Shown piece after piece: positions 1 to 6,967 of a DNA stretch of 10,279 bases (its first letter is position 1; the number at the start of each line of letters is the position of its first letter). This DNA is from an uncultured Thalassolituus sp. (GTDB taxonomy: Bacteria; Pseudomonadota; Gammaproteobacteria; Pseudomonadales; Oceanobacteraceae). Location of the stretch: contig CAJXIT010000103.1 in the NCBI GenBank assembly GCA_913054055.1, forward strand, positions 1 through 10,279, read 5' to 3'. A model generated the notes under the pieces. The model made no database searches. It had not been told where the DNA came from and was given only the letters and a program-made list of their open reading frames with translations. Position numbers and translations under genes: made by a program.

Positions 1-50
1 ATTCAGATAATTCAGATAATTCAGATAATTCAGATAATTCAGATAACTCA
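1..50 (+). repeat. 9-bp tandem repeat coding Ser-Asp-Asn
   Basis: The unit TCAGATAAT is repeated head to tail: four exact copies from position 3, then a fifth ending in AAC. The two bases before position 3 match the end of another unit, so the array continues off the left edge. Read in the frame of the following large gene it gives a Ser-Asp-Asn linker, acidic and hydrophilic. Such linkers usually join a signal peptide or lipoprotein anchor to folded domains. The unit is a multiple of three, so copy-number slippage would change linker length without breaking the frame. Confidence 0.9.
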
Positions 51-3000
51 AACACACCAGATGATGCAATGGCAGTCGCTGAAGGCGAAGACATGTATCA
101 AGATCAGTGCGCGTCATGTCATGGTGATGATGGTGAAGGTGGTCAGTTCCCTGCATTTTTTGTCAATGGCAGTGCGATTGAGTCAGATGAAAGCATGATC
201 ACTTATATTGTAGAGAATATGCCTTTAGGATCGGTCGATGATTGTGATACTGATTGTGCAGCAAGCATTTTAAGTTATGCCAAAATTAATTTTGATGGTT
301 ATTATGGCACTGAAGAAACCCCTCCACCTGTCTTAAACGCCCCTAGTTCAATCAGGGCATCAGTATCTGCTGATAATACAATGGTGAATGTATTTTGGAA
401 TGACAATTCTAGCAATGAAGATGGCTTTCTGCTTCAGCGTAAGCAGGGCAGTGGTCAATGGCAAACCATATCTGTGACCGCGGAAAATATCAGTATTTAT
501 GTGGACAGCGCGATCAGTCGTGGTGAAAGCTATCAGTATCAAGTTAGAAGCTTTAATAATCTCATGACGAGCGAGTTTATCATTTCTTCACTTGTACAAA
601 TTCCTCAAGAAGAAGTGGAAACAAAACCTGCGGCACCTAGCCAGTTATTAGCACAGATAGTTGATGGTGTGATTGTGATTACATGGCAAGATGTTTCAGA
701 TAATGAGCAGGGTTTTGTTTTAGAGCGCCGAATTGCAAACGGTGTTTGGGAGCAGTTGGCCAATTTATCAATGAATGTCACAGAATTCCAAAACAGGTCC
801 TATGAAGCTGACACCGTATATGAATATCGCTTGAGTGCGTTTAACGAAGCTGGAAGCTCGGAATTCTTAAACTATCTTGCAGCACAAACCCCTGCAGAAG
901 AAGTAAATCAAAGTTGTGATGAAGTTCAGTATGTAGCGGGTACAGTGTATACAGCGGGTCAAAAAGTTTTGAATAACTCAGTGGTTTACCAGTGTAACAT
1001 TGCTGGCTGGTGTTCAAGTGCATCCGCTTTACATTACGAGCCTGGAACGGGATTAAACTGGCAGGATGCATGGTCACAAGTATCAAATTCAATGTGTTCT
1101 GATGATGAAACGCCTACTACTAAGCCAACCAGTGCAACATCTGCTGCAGCAGCCATTAATGCGGGTTCAACTTCAATCACTATTACTTGGACTGACACGG
1201 CCGATAATGAAAATGGTTATACTATCCAAAGAAAAGTGAACAGCGGAAGCTGGATGGCGGTTAATGAACTTGCCGCTAATATCAGCAACTATACAGATGT
1301 TAATGTTTCAGCTAGTAACACCTACCAATATAGAGTTGCACCTTTTAATAGTGCGGGAACGGCAGACTGGGTGCTCACGTCTTCAGTGACTTTGGCAGCG
1401 CAACAAAGCATTCCTGCTAGCGTTTCAACTGTACAGGCATCGTCAAATGCAAATAATGATCAAATTCAAATTTCTTGGAGTGATCAAGCTGATAACGAAA
1501 CAGGGTTCAGGGTAGAGCGCAAAGTAAATTCAGGTGCATGGCAGTTAGTTTCCACGCTTTCTGCAAACACTTTGCAATATAATGATACTCAAATAGCAGC
1601 TGGTTCTAGCTATCAATACCGTGTAGCCCCATTCAATGAAGCCGGCACAGCAAGCTATGTTCAAAGCACCATAATCAACATTCCTGCTGTTGATATGACA
1701 GGTGCTGAAGAGCTTGCATTTGAAGAAAACTGTACCGCATGTCATACCGAATCTGGTGGCATAGGAGGTAACTTATTAGACAGCCGAATCAGCACCAAAT
1801 GGGCTGCAAAATCCTATGATGAATTGCTTACAAAAGTTAAAACAATGAATACTTTTCAATGTGATGATGATTGTAAGGCATTAGCTGCCGATTATTTATG
1901 GTTAGATGCTTGGGGGTTAGAAAAAGAAATTATTATCGTGGCAAACGGACGCGGTGTGCGAGGTGTGCGTTTATTATCACCATTGGAATATCAAAAAGCA
2001 GTGTTGCAAATTTCAGGTGTTGAAATCCACTCAGATGAATTGCCAAGTGATCAATTTGATACTGAATTTAAATACCCAACACAAGCAGACACAGGTGTCG
2101 TGCTGTATGACAACATGAAGAAATATTTGTCGTTAGCCGAAAAAGTATCTGAGTCTGTGAATTTGACCAGCCTAGGATGTAGTGCAAGTTCATGTACCAG
2201 TAATCAACTAGAACAACTTGGTCTTAAAGTTCATCGTCGTCCGTTAACGGCTGATGAAAAATCTGACTATGTTAGCTTGAATAATAGTGATGGTAGTCGT
2301 GCTGCTTTCGCAAGCATGCTCATGTCTCCGAATTTTTTATACAAAATGGAACTAGGGCAGTGGAATGCTGGTGAAGCTGCATATGAATTGGATGATTTTG
2401 AATTAGCGTCTTCATTAGCCTTTATGATTTGGGGGACAAGTCCTGATGATGGATTGCTGAGCATTGCAGCATCAGGTGGACTATCCACTGATGAGCAAGT
2501 AGCCACTGTGGTTGAAAATATGATGAATGACAGTCGCTTTGCTGAAAACATGGCAACCTTTATTAAATATTATACTCACAGCTATCAGGACGCGGCCGAA
2601 AAACCAAACCTGAGTATGGATGTCATTGAATCTATGTATAAAGAGCAAGAAGCGTTTGTTGATTACTGGTTAAGCCAAGATGATGCCTCTATTTATAAAT
2701 TGTTTAACCCAGGTTATACATTTGTCGATAGCAATCTGGCTCAGCATTACAATATCAGCGTTAGCCAAGCTAGCCTTCATAAGGTAGCGACCAGTCGTAA
2801 TCGTGGAGGCGTATTGCACCAAGGCCTAACACAAATTATGAATTCAGATTTTGCCGCAACCTCTTTGGTTAAGCGTGGCAAGATGATACGTGAAAATATG
2901 ATGTGTCATACAATGGGTGTGCCATCTGGTGTGGATCCATCTACCATACAGTTACCTACTACACCTATGACTACTCGTGAGCGTTGGAACTTAATTACCG

Positions 3001-3416
3001 GTCCTGATGCATCCAATGGCCAATGTTGGGAGTGTCATCAATTGATGAACGAACAGGGAGCTTCACTTGAACAGTTTGATGCAGCAGGACGCTACCGTAC
3101 AACGGAACAAGATTACAATGGCACCACTACACAGTTGATTTTAGATGTCACAGGAACCTTGTTAGATAACTCTGCAAATACACTGACTCAGTTTGATGAT
3201 GCTCGAGAATTATCTGAATACTTAGGTGCCAGTGATATTGTTAAAGATTGTTTTGCCGATAGCTTTGTACGCTATGCAACAGGTCACGAAAGAGACGGTT
3301 ATAACAATGAGGAACTAAGTGGCATTAAAGCTCAGTTTGACCAAGAAGATAATGTAAGGTCTATGATCAAAGCGATTTCGCAATCGTCTATGATGCGATA
3401 CCGAGTTGAGCGTTAA
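3..3416 (+). CDS. DUF1592-family secreted multidomain protein with cytochrome c, FN3 and CBM5/12-like modules (5' partial)
   Basis: The frame is open from base 3, so the true start lies upstream; the Met at 69 is internal. The visible part is 1137 residues (numbered from base 3). Order: Ser-Asp-Asn linker (1-16); class I cytochrome c module with CASCH at 36-40 and a candidate axial Met73; FN3 domains at about 113-201 and 210-297; a CBM5/12-like module bounded by Cys (305-365, with aromatic and Gly-Trp-Cys features); FN3 domains at about 374-466 and 470-561; a second cytochrome module with CTACH at 577-581 and Met615. Then follow DUF1587-like (from 656), DUF1595 (HRRPLT near 744), DUF1592 (about 797-858), DUF1588 (about 933-1031, ending in a Cys-His motif CWECH at 1008-1012 and an FDAAGRYR signature) and DUF1585 (1070-1137). 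Each FN3 carries a W-x-D...NE-x-G[F/Y] signature. The family is known from planctomycetes and proteobacteria, but its biochemical role is not established. Export and a redox function on a surface-bound substrate are inferences. The domain calls are confident. Confidence 0.93.
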   Translation, partial: SDNSDNSDNSDNSDNSNTPDDAMAVAEGEDMYQDQCASCHGDDGEGGQFPAFFVNGSAIESDESMITYIVENMPLGSVDDCDTDCAASILSYAKINFDGYYGTEETPPPVLNAPSSIRASVSADNTMVNVFWNDNSSNEDGFLLQRKQGSGQWQTISVTAENISIYVDSAISRGESYQYQVRSFNNLMTSEFIISSLVQIPQEEVETKPAAPSQLLAQIVDGVIVITWQDVSDNEQGFVLERRIANGVWEQLANLSMNVTEFQNRSYEADTVYEYRLSAFNEAGSSEFLNYLAAQTPAEEVNQSCDEVQYVAGTVYTAGQKVLNNSVVYQCNIAGWCSSASALHYEPGTGLNWQDAWSQVSNSMCSDDETPTTKPTSATSAAAAINAGSTSITITWTDTADNENGYTIQRKVNSGSWMAVNELAANISNYTDVNVSASNTYQYRVAPFNSAGTADWVLTSSVTLAAQQSIPASVSTVQASSNANNDQIQISWSDQADNETGFRVERKVNSGAWQLVSTLSANTLQYNDTQIAAGSSYQYRVAPFNEAGTASYVQSTIINIPAVDMTGAEELAFEENCTACHTESGGIGGNLLDSRISTKWAAKSYDELLTKVKTMNTFQCDDDCKALAADYLWLDAWGLEKEIIIVANGRGVRGVRLLSPLEYQKAVLQISGVEIHSDELPSDQFDTEFKYPTQADTGVVLYDNMKKYLSLAEKVSESVNLTSLGCSASSCTSNQLEQLGLKVHRRPLTADEKSDYVSLNNSDGSRAAFASMLMSPNFLYKMELGQWNAGEAAYELDDFELASSLAFMIWGTSPDDGLLSIAASGGLSTDEQVATVVENMMNDSRFAENMATFIKYYTHSYQDAAEKPNLSMDVIESMYKEQEAFVDYWLSQDDASIYKLFNPGYTFVDSNLAQHYNISVSQASLHKVATSRNRGGVLHQGLTQIMNSDFAATSLVKRGKMIRENMMCHTMGVPSGVDPSTIQLPTTPMTTRERWNLITGPDASNGQCWECHQLMNEQGASLEQFDAAGRYRTTEQDYNGTTTQLILDVTGTLLDNSANTLTQFDDARELSEYLGASDIVKDCFADSFVRYATGHERDGYNNEELSGIKAQFDQEDNVRSMIKAISQSSMMRYRVER

Positions 3417-3430
3417 ATATTAGTCGCTAG

Positions 3431-3464
3431 AAAATGAGAAGCGGTTTAAGCTTCTCATTTTTTT
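3431..3464 (+). terminator. Rho-independent terminator after the DUF1592 gene
   Basis: A perfect 12-bp stem (3431-3442 pairing with 3450-3461) has a 7-base loop and runs into a stretch of T. It starts 14 bases after the stop codon. It should separate transcription of the DUF1592 gene from the DUF1552 gene downstream. Confidence 0.88.
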
Positions 3465-3468
3465 ACGA

Positions 3469-3536
3469 TTCTATTTTTTATTCTGCCTTCTATTTTTTAT
3501 TCTGCCTTCTATTTTTTATTCTGCCTTCTATTTTTT
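3469..3536. repeat. 19-bp tandem repeat, about 3.6 copies
   Basis: The unit TTCTATTTTTTATTCTGCC occurs at 3469-3487, 3488-3506 and 3507-3525 with no mismatch, followed by a partial fourth copy of 11 bases. It lies between the terminator of the DUF1592 gene and the DUF1552 gene and is not in a coding frame. Perfect identity suggests recent expansion by slippage. Its function is unknown. Confidence 0.92.
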
Positions 3537-3620
3537 CAAGCAAAGTATCACGTTTAAAAAAGCCATATCTCTACTAAGACTTAAGTCATAATTCTTCATA
3601 ACTTATCCCAGATGGTGACG

Positions 3621-3633
3621 ATCACTCAGTGAT
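3621..3633. promoter_or_regulatory. 13-bp palindrome upstream of the DUF1552 gene
   Basis: ATCACT-C-AGTGAT is a perfect inverted repeat with a one-base centre, 42 bases before the chosen DUF1552 start. The size and position suit an operator for a dimeric regulator. An AT-rich stretch (TATTATAAAA, 3650-3659) lies between it and the gene, but no well-spaced -35/-10 pair could be recognised. An operator role is only an inference. Confidence 0.35.
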
Positions 3634-3674
3634 TTACACTATTGCCACATATTATAAAAGCTAGGTTAAACACT

Positions 3675-5021
3675 ATGAAATCCAGTCGCCGTTCATTTTT
3701 AAAGTCTATGGCTACTATGGGTGCTGCAACGCCACTCAGTATGGCCGGTATGAGCAGGCTGGCTTTTGCCGCAGACAATCCAAAACTGAAAGTTGTATTT
3801 GCAGTGATTCCTGACGGTTTTGCTGTTGATGGTTATGGTGGTTATGACCAAGGTTTGTGGTTTCCTGAAACAAATGAAAAAGACACGTCTAACTTTGGGC
3901 TTCGACCAATGAGTGAGGCCATTTCAAAATATCGAAATCAATCTGTTTTCTTAAAAGGCTTAATTGTCGGTTCAGGTACTGGTGGTCACAATGGTTGGAC
4001 CACTATTCTAAGGGATTCAAACGCGTCACAGTCATCTATTGATGTGATTTTAGGAGATGCCTTACCTGGTGCTAACCCAACGGTTAAGCGAATATTTGCA
4101 GGGCCTCACGCGGAAATTGGTGCAGCTTGGACTGTGTCCTATCAAGGTAGTAGCCGAATTAGCCCAGAGGCCAGCCCCTACGTGCTGTTTAATGATGTGT
4201 TTAACGGAGTGAGTGATTCTTCGCAAAGCAATGGCAATGTTTCCCAGAGTAAAGATCACTTATTTGACCCAGTGTTAAATCAAATTAATGAGATTAAAGC
4301 CAACTTATCAGGTCAAGAGCGTGTGAAGTTAAATGATCACTTAGATGCCGTGGAAACATTAGCCAGTGACTTAAGATCCAGTTCAACGGGCATTGATTAC
4401 AGTGGTTGTAATCCAGGTAGTCATGAGCCGATAAATGGTTTAAATATCCATTCTGCGGATTATCGAGATCAAATTACTGACGCTCATAGTGAAGTGGTGG
4501 CGGGTGCATTAAGTTGTGGCATCAGCCGTGTGGCTACATTACAAATTGGGCGTTCAGCGGATCAGGTTGTCATTAAGTCTGTTTCCAGTTCTCGAAACCC
4601 TCACGATTGCGCTCATCGCTATGGCAGTGTGGATGAATGGAAAAATAGCCGTATTTGGTACATGAATAAAGTCACCGAATTACTTGATAAACTGGATAGC
4701 TTGCCTGATCCAGACGTAGCTGGTGATAGTTTGTTAGATCATACGCTTGTGGTACTGACCAGTGAAATGGCCGATGGTGCTCCAGAGCACATGCAAGACG
4801 TTCCAGTTACGTTAATTGGCGGGGCATCCGGTTTATTGAAAAATAATCAAGGGCAAGGCCGTTTCTATGATCTTTACGATCAGGGTGAGCGATCTCATTG
4901 GAAAATGGGCAAAGCGGTGGATATGCAACGAGTATGGGCCACTATTGCAGCCGCAGCGGGCACCTCTGTGCCTTACAGTGGAAATGCCACAACCATCCCG
5001 AATTTATTTACAAACGTGTGA
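3675..5021 (+). CDS. Tat-exported DUF1552 protein
   Basis: This encodes 448 residues. The ATG at 3675 is chosen over the upstream in-frame start at 3642 because it has an AGG ribosome site 9 bases ahead and opens directly with a twin-arginine signal: SRRSFLK at residues 4-10, a hydrophobic stretch, and a likely cut after AFA at residue 32. The body fits DUF1552: an early HNGW segment, SSIDVILGD, a P-x-V-K-R-I-F-A-G strand, ISPEASPYVLFNDVF, a helical EIKANLSGQERVKLNDHLD region, HDCAHR, and a C-terminal LLDHTLVVLTSEM...VPVTLIGG block. DUF1552 genes commonly sit beside DUF1592 genes, as here, so the products probably act together outside the cytoplasm. Tat export suggests folding, and perhaps metal or cofactor loading, in the cytoplasm. 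The fold may be related to the DUF1501/alkaline-phosphatase-like group, but no activity is established. A terminator and 258 bases separate it from the DUF1592 gene, so it needs its own promoter. Confidence 0.92.
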   Translation: MKSSRRSFLKSMATMGAATPLSMAGMSRLAFAADNPKLKVVFAVIPDGFAVDGYGGYDQGLWFPETNEKDTSNFGLRPMSEAISKYRNQSVFLKGLIVGSGTGGHNGWTTILRDSNASQSSIDVILGDALPGANPTVKRIFAGPHAEIGAAWTVSYQGSSRISPEASPYVLFNDVFNGVSDSSQSNGNVSQSKDHLFDPVLNQINEIKANLSGQERVKLNDHLDAVETLASDLRSSSTGIDYSGCNPGSHEPINGLNIHSADYRDQITDAHSEVVAGALSCGISRVATLQIGRSADQVVIKSVSSSRNPHDCAHRYGSVDEWKNSRIWYMNKVTELLDKLDSLPDPDVAGDSLLDHTLVVLTSEMADGAPEHMQDVPVTLIGGASGLLKNNQGQGRFYDLYDQGERSHWKMGKAVDMQRVWATIAAAAGTSVPYSGNATTIPNLFTNV

Positions 5022-5124
5022 TCACTTCAAGCAATAAGGCTTTTTGATATATGACTCATAACTAAATCAATGGTTAGTCTGTATTTATATAATGAAAAGT
5101 CTTATCTGAGTATCGTACTCAATC

Positions 5125-5182
5125 AACTCATCAGCGTACTGGCGGTATTTCAAAGCGAATACACATGGTTTGTTGATGAGTT
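5125..5182. repeat. Inverted repeat with 9-bp arms
   Basis: AACTCATCA at 5125-5133 pairs exactly with TGATGAGTT at 5174-5182 across a 40-base loop. It lies in the 263-base gap between the DUF1552 gene and the coiled-coil gene. It lacks a T tract, so it is not an evident terminator. Its role is unknown and it may be chance. Confidence 0.35.
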
Positions 5183-5229
5183 TGATCTGCCTCTGACTAT
5201 AGTCGTATATAAACCTCCATTTTTGAATA

Positions 5230-5257
5230 TGTGCAATAAACACTGAGCTAATATAAT
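5230..5257 (+). promoter_or_regulatory. Predicted sigma-70 promoter for the coiled-coil gene
   Basis: A perfect -10 hexamer TATAAT sits at 5252-5257, and transcription would start about 20 bases before the ATG at 5285. The best -35 at a 16-base spacing is TGTGCA (5230-5235), which is weak. The call rests mainly on the -10 box and its position. Confidence 0.42.
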
Positions 5258-5284
5258 GGTGCCATTACTTTGTGAGGATTTCCC

Positions 5285-5896
5285 ATGAAAGGCACAGATT
5301 CAGAATTATTACAGAACGTAGGCTCTACCAGTAATCAAGATTTAATAATGTCTTACATCAGAGACACCAAAGCTGCAAAGTCATTGCACCAGGCTGAGGT
5401 GGCTTGTCTTTCTAAAGTGATTAAAGATAAAAACGCTGAGATCGCAGATCTTAAAGCCAGTCTTAAATCACAAGAGCAAACCATTGAACGACATAATGTT
5501 GAATTTAAAAAATTTCGGTCAGTATTCTCATCATTGAAAGCCAAATCAGATAATGGAAAGCTATCCTCTGATGTTGTTCACGGCCCTGAAATCATGGCGT
5601 TAACAAAAGAAATCAATCGACTGGATGCGCTTTATCAACAGGAATTAGCGGCTAAAAAGAAATATGAATCAAGATCCGTTGCGATGACGTCACAGATTAT
5701 TGAGCGCCAGAAGAAAATTTTTAAGCTTGAGTCATTATTGCTTGAAAGCGACAACAAGAGATTGAGCCTAGAATCTCAACTGTTTTCCAAAAAAGAGTCA
5801 AAGAAAAACAAAGTCCCTTTTATTAACGTTCAAAATATCATGAGAAAAGTAAAAGACAGACTGGAGATCGTACACCGTAAACTGCAAGCCAGTTAA
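5285..5896 (+). CDS. Hypothetical coiled-coil protein
   Basis: This encodes 203 residues of no family I recognise. The start has a clear ribosome site (GTGAGGA, 5271-5277). There is no signal peptide or membrane segment, so the protein is probably cytoplasmic. Two long charged helical stretches, at about residues 28-85 and 100-170, have spaced Leu/Ile and many Lys/Glu, as expected of coiled coils. A Ser/Gly-rich break at about 86-98 separates them, which would allow a hairpin. The tail, from about 168, is strongly basic (SKKESKKNK, then a helix rich in Lys and Arg), which could contact nucleic acid or membrane. It appears to be a single-gene unit with its own promoter and terminator-like hairpin. 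A structural or scaffold role is possible but unproven. Confidence 0.75.
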   Translation: MKGTDSELLQNVGSTSNQDLIMSYIRDTKAAKSLHQAEVACLSKVIKDKNAEIADLKASLKSQEQTIERHNVEFKKFRSVFSSLKAKSDNGKLSSDVVHGPEIMALTKEINRLDALYQQELAAKKKYESRSVAMTSQIIERQKKIFKLESLLLESDNKRLSLESQLFSKKESKKNKVPFINVQNIMRKVKDRLEIVHRKLQAS

Positions 5897-5897
5897 T

Positions 5898-5958
5898 ATA
5901 GAAACAATCAAAGGCCATAAGCAGACTGTTGCTTAAATGGCCGTTTCTATTTTATTTC
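5898..5958 (+). terminator. Large interrupted hairpin after the coiled-coil gene, likely terminator
   Basis: Three nested stems start one base after the stop codon: ATAGAAAC (5898-5905) with GTTTCTAT (5943-5950), GGCCA (5913-5917) with TGGCC (5938-5942), and TAAGCA (5918-5923) with TGCTTA (5930-5935). A T-rich run follows. Position, pairing and the T run fit intrinsic termination. The outer stem is set off by an unpaired AATCAAA on the 5' side only. Confidence 0.75.
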
Positions 5959-6211
5959 TATAAAAAATCCTATCTATTGTTACTTCTTGTCAGTGTTAAT
6001 TAAACCTGTTTTCCTCCCTGTATTTTCCTCTAAAAGAATGGACTTGCCTGTATTTCAATCCATTTTTCAGTATTTTCGATCCCGCTAGGCTATGGCGTAA
6101 TTTGTACTTATTTATGACTTTTAGCCGATACGATACAAGGGCCAACAAAGTAAAATTCCTTCCGACTTATAACTTAAACCTAACTTACTTATTAAGAGAT
6201 TGGAGAAAATT
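5959..6211. other. Gene-free stretch upstream of the TlpA operon
   Basis: About 250 bases with no convincing gene on either strand. It holds a small bulged hairpin (AATGGA at 6037-6042 with TCCATT at 6059-6064, followed by a few T) and short repeats of the type CCTGTATTTT. The operon promoter must lie here. The nearest -35-like TTGTAC (6102-6107) has no -10 box at a normal spacing, so no promoter is called. Confidence 0.6.
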
Positions 6212-6697
6212 ATGCGCGGATTTTTAGCAATACTTATCTTATGTTTATCAGCATCAACATTTGCTGTTTCACAGGGGGATATGGCCCCTAACTTCAACCT
6301 AAAAAACTTAGCAACAGGTAAGTTAGACAGTTTAAAGAAATACCGAGGAAAGGTTGTTTATTTGGATTTTTGGGCATCTTGGTGTGGCCCGTGTCGCCAG
6401 TCATTACCGTTATTAAATGACTTACGACAAGAACTGAAAAGAAAAGGTTTTGAAGTAATCGCCGTTAATTTGGATGAAAACTTATCAGATGCAACCAAAT
6501 TTTTAGACCAGTACCCAGTTCAATACCCAGTGTTACTAAACCCTAAGGGCACAGTGCCAAATAAGTACAAGCTGCCAGGTATGCCAACGTCATACTTAAT
6601 TGACAGAAAAGGAAAAGTTAAAAAAGTACATGTTGGTTTTAAAGAAGCTGACATTGCAGAAATACGTAAGCAAGTAATCAAGCTACTAAGAAAATAG
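6212..6697 (+). CDS. Exported TlpA/ResA-like thioredoxin-fold oxidoreductase
   Basis: This encodes 161 residues. The ATG at 6212 follows GGAG at 6202-6205 with a 6-base gap. The in-frame TTG at 6200 is rejected because it precedes that ribosome site. Residues 1-18 form a signal peptide ending in ASTFA. The rest is a thioredoxin fold of the peroxiredoxin-like TlpA/ResA type: an APNFNL entry strand at 25-30, the active site WCGPC (catalytic Cys58 and Cys61), and the cis-proline loop GMPTS with Pro125. Such periplasmic proteins reduce or oxidise disulfides of specific partners, for example apocytochromes or copper-site cysteines. It is the first gene of an operon whose next product ends in Cys-Gly-Cys, which makes that lipoprotein a plausible client (inference). 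There is no terminator in the 60-base gap to the next gene. Confidence 0.92.
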   Translation: MRGFLAILILCLSASTFAVSQGDMAPNFNLKNLATGKLDSLKKYRGKVVYLDFWASWCGPCRQSLPLLNDLRQELKRKGFEVIAVNLDENLSDATKFLDQYPVQYPVLLNPKGTVPNKYKLPGMPTSYLIDRKGKVKKVHVGFKEADIAEIRKQVIKLLRK

Positions 6698-6757
6698 TCA
6701 TACACCTTTGAGCCATTGTTCGCCCTATATTTACTATATCAGGATTGAGGAATAACT

Positions 6758-6967
6758 ATGAAAACAGTATTAACACTCCTTACTTTAGTATTTGCCTTAT
6801 CGGCATGTACGACAGTGAAACCTTGGGAAAAAGGTAATCTTGCAAAAAACAATATGCAAGGGTCTCCTATTTCACAAAAGACGATGCTGGATAATCATAT
6901 TTATTTTAGTAAAGAAGGTGCATCAGGTGGTGGTCAAGCAGCAGGAGGCGGTTGTGGCTGTAATTAA
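6758..6967 (+). CDS. Small DUF4266 lipoprotein with Gly-Cys tail
   Basis: This encodes 69 residues. A good ribosome site (GAGG, 6747-6750, 7-base gap) precedes the ATG. Residues 1-16 are a lipoprotein signal, with lipobox LSAC and Cys17 as the lipidated residue. The residue after Cys17 is Thr rather than Asp, which favours outer-membrane sorting. The mature part has the TVKPWEKG motif just after the anchor, then LDNHIYFSKEGASGGG and a terminal GGGCGCN (63-69), all typical of DUF4266. The two tail cysteines could form a disulfide, bind a metal, or accept a modification; none of these is known to me. Its last 14 bases overlap the DUF3570 gene, and the ribosome site of that gene lies inside its glycine codons. 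Confidence 0.9.
   Translation: MKTVLTLLTLVFALSACTTVKPWEKGNLAKNNMQGSPISQKTMLDNHIYFSKEGASGGGQAAGGGCGCN
6943..6956 (+). promoter_or_regulatory. Ribosome site and GTG start of the DUF3570 gene, inside the DUF4266 gene
   Basis: A perfect AGGAGG (6943-6948) lies 5 bases before GTG at 6954. It decides the start of the DUF3570 gene, because the open frame continues upstream without a stop. The same bases encode the Ala-Gly-Gly part of the DUF4266 tail, so the two genes share sequence and are probably translationally coupled. Confidence 0.8.

Noticed and set aside
69..71. Met codon as start of the DUF1592 gene
   Set aside because: The frame is open upstream through the Ser-Asp-Asn repeat, there is no ribosome site before it, and an exported protein would need a signal sequence that this start lacks.
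3469..3536. CRISPR array
   Set aside because: The repeats are directly adjacent with no spacers, and there are no cas genes.
5028..5045. Possible terminator after the DUF1552 gene (AAGC...GCTTTTT)
   Set aside because: The stem is only four base pairs, too weak to call despite the short T run.
6037..6067. Small hairpin followed by T upstream of the TlpA operon, considered as a terminator or leader element
   Set aside because: The stem is short and bulged, and a much stronger hairpin already follows the upstream gene, so it may be chance.
6102..6134. TTGTAC...TACGAT as promoter of the TlpA operon
   Set aside because: The spacing of 21 bases is outside the normal sigma-70 range and the -10 match is poor.
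6840..6953. Longer N-terminus for the DUF3570 protein from a TTG at 6840
   Set aside because: It would be an off-frame reading of almost the whole DUF4266 mature region, with no ribosome site and no signal peptide at that start.
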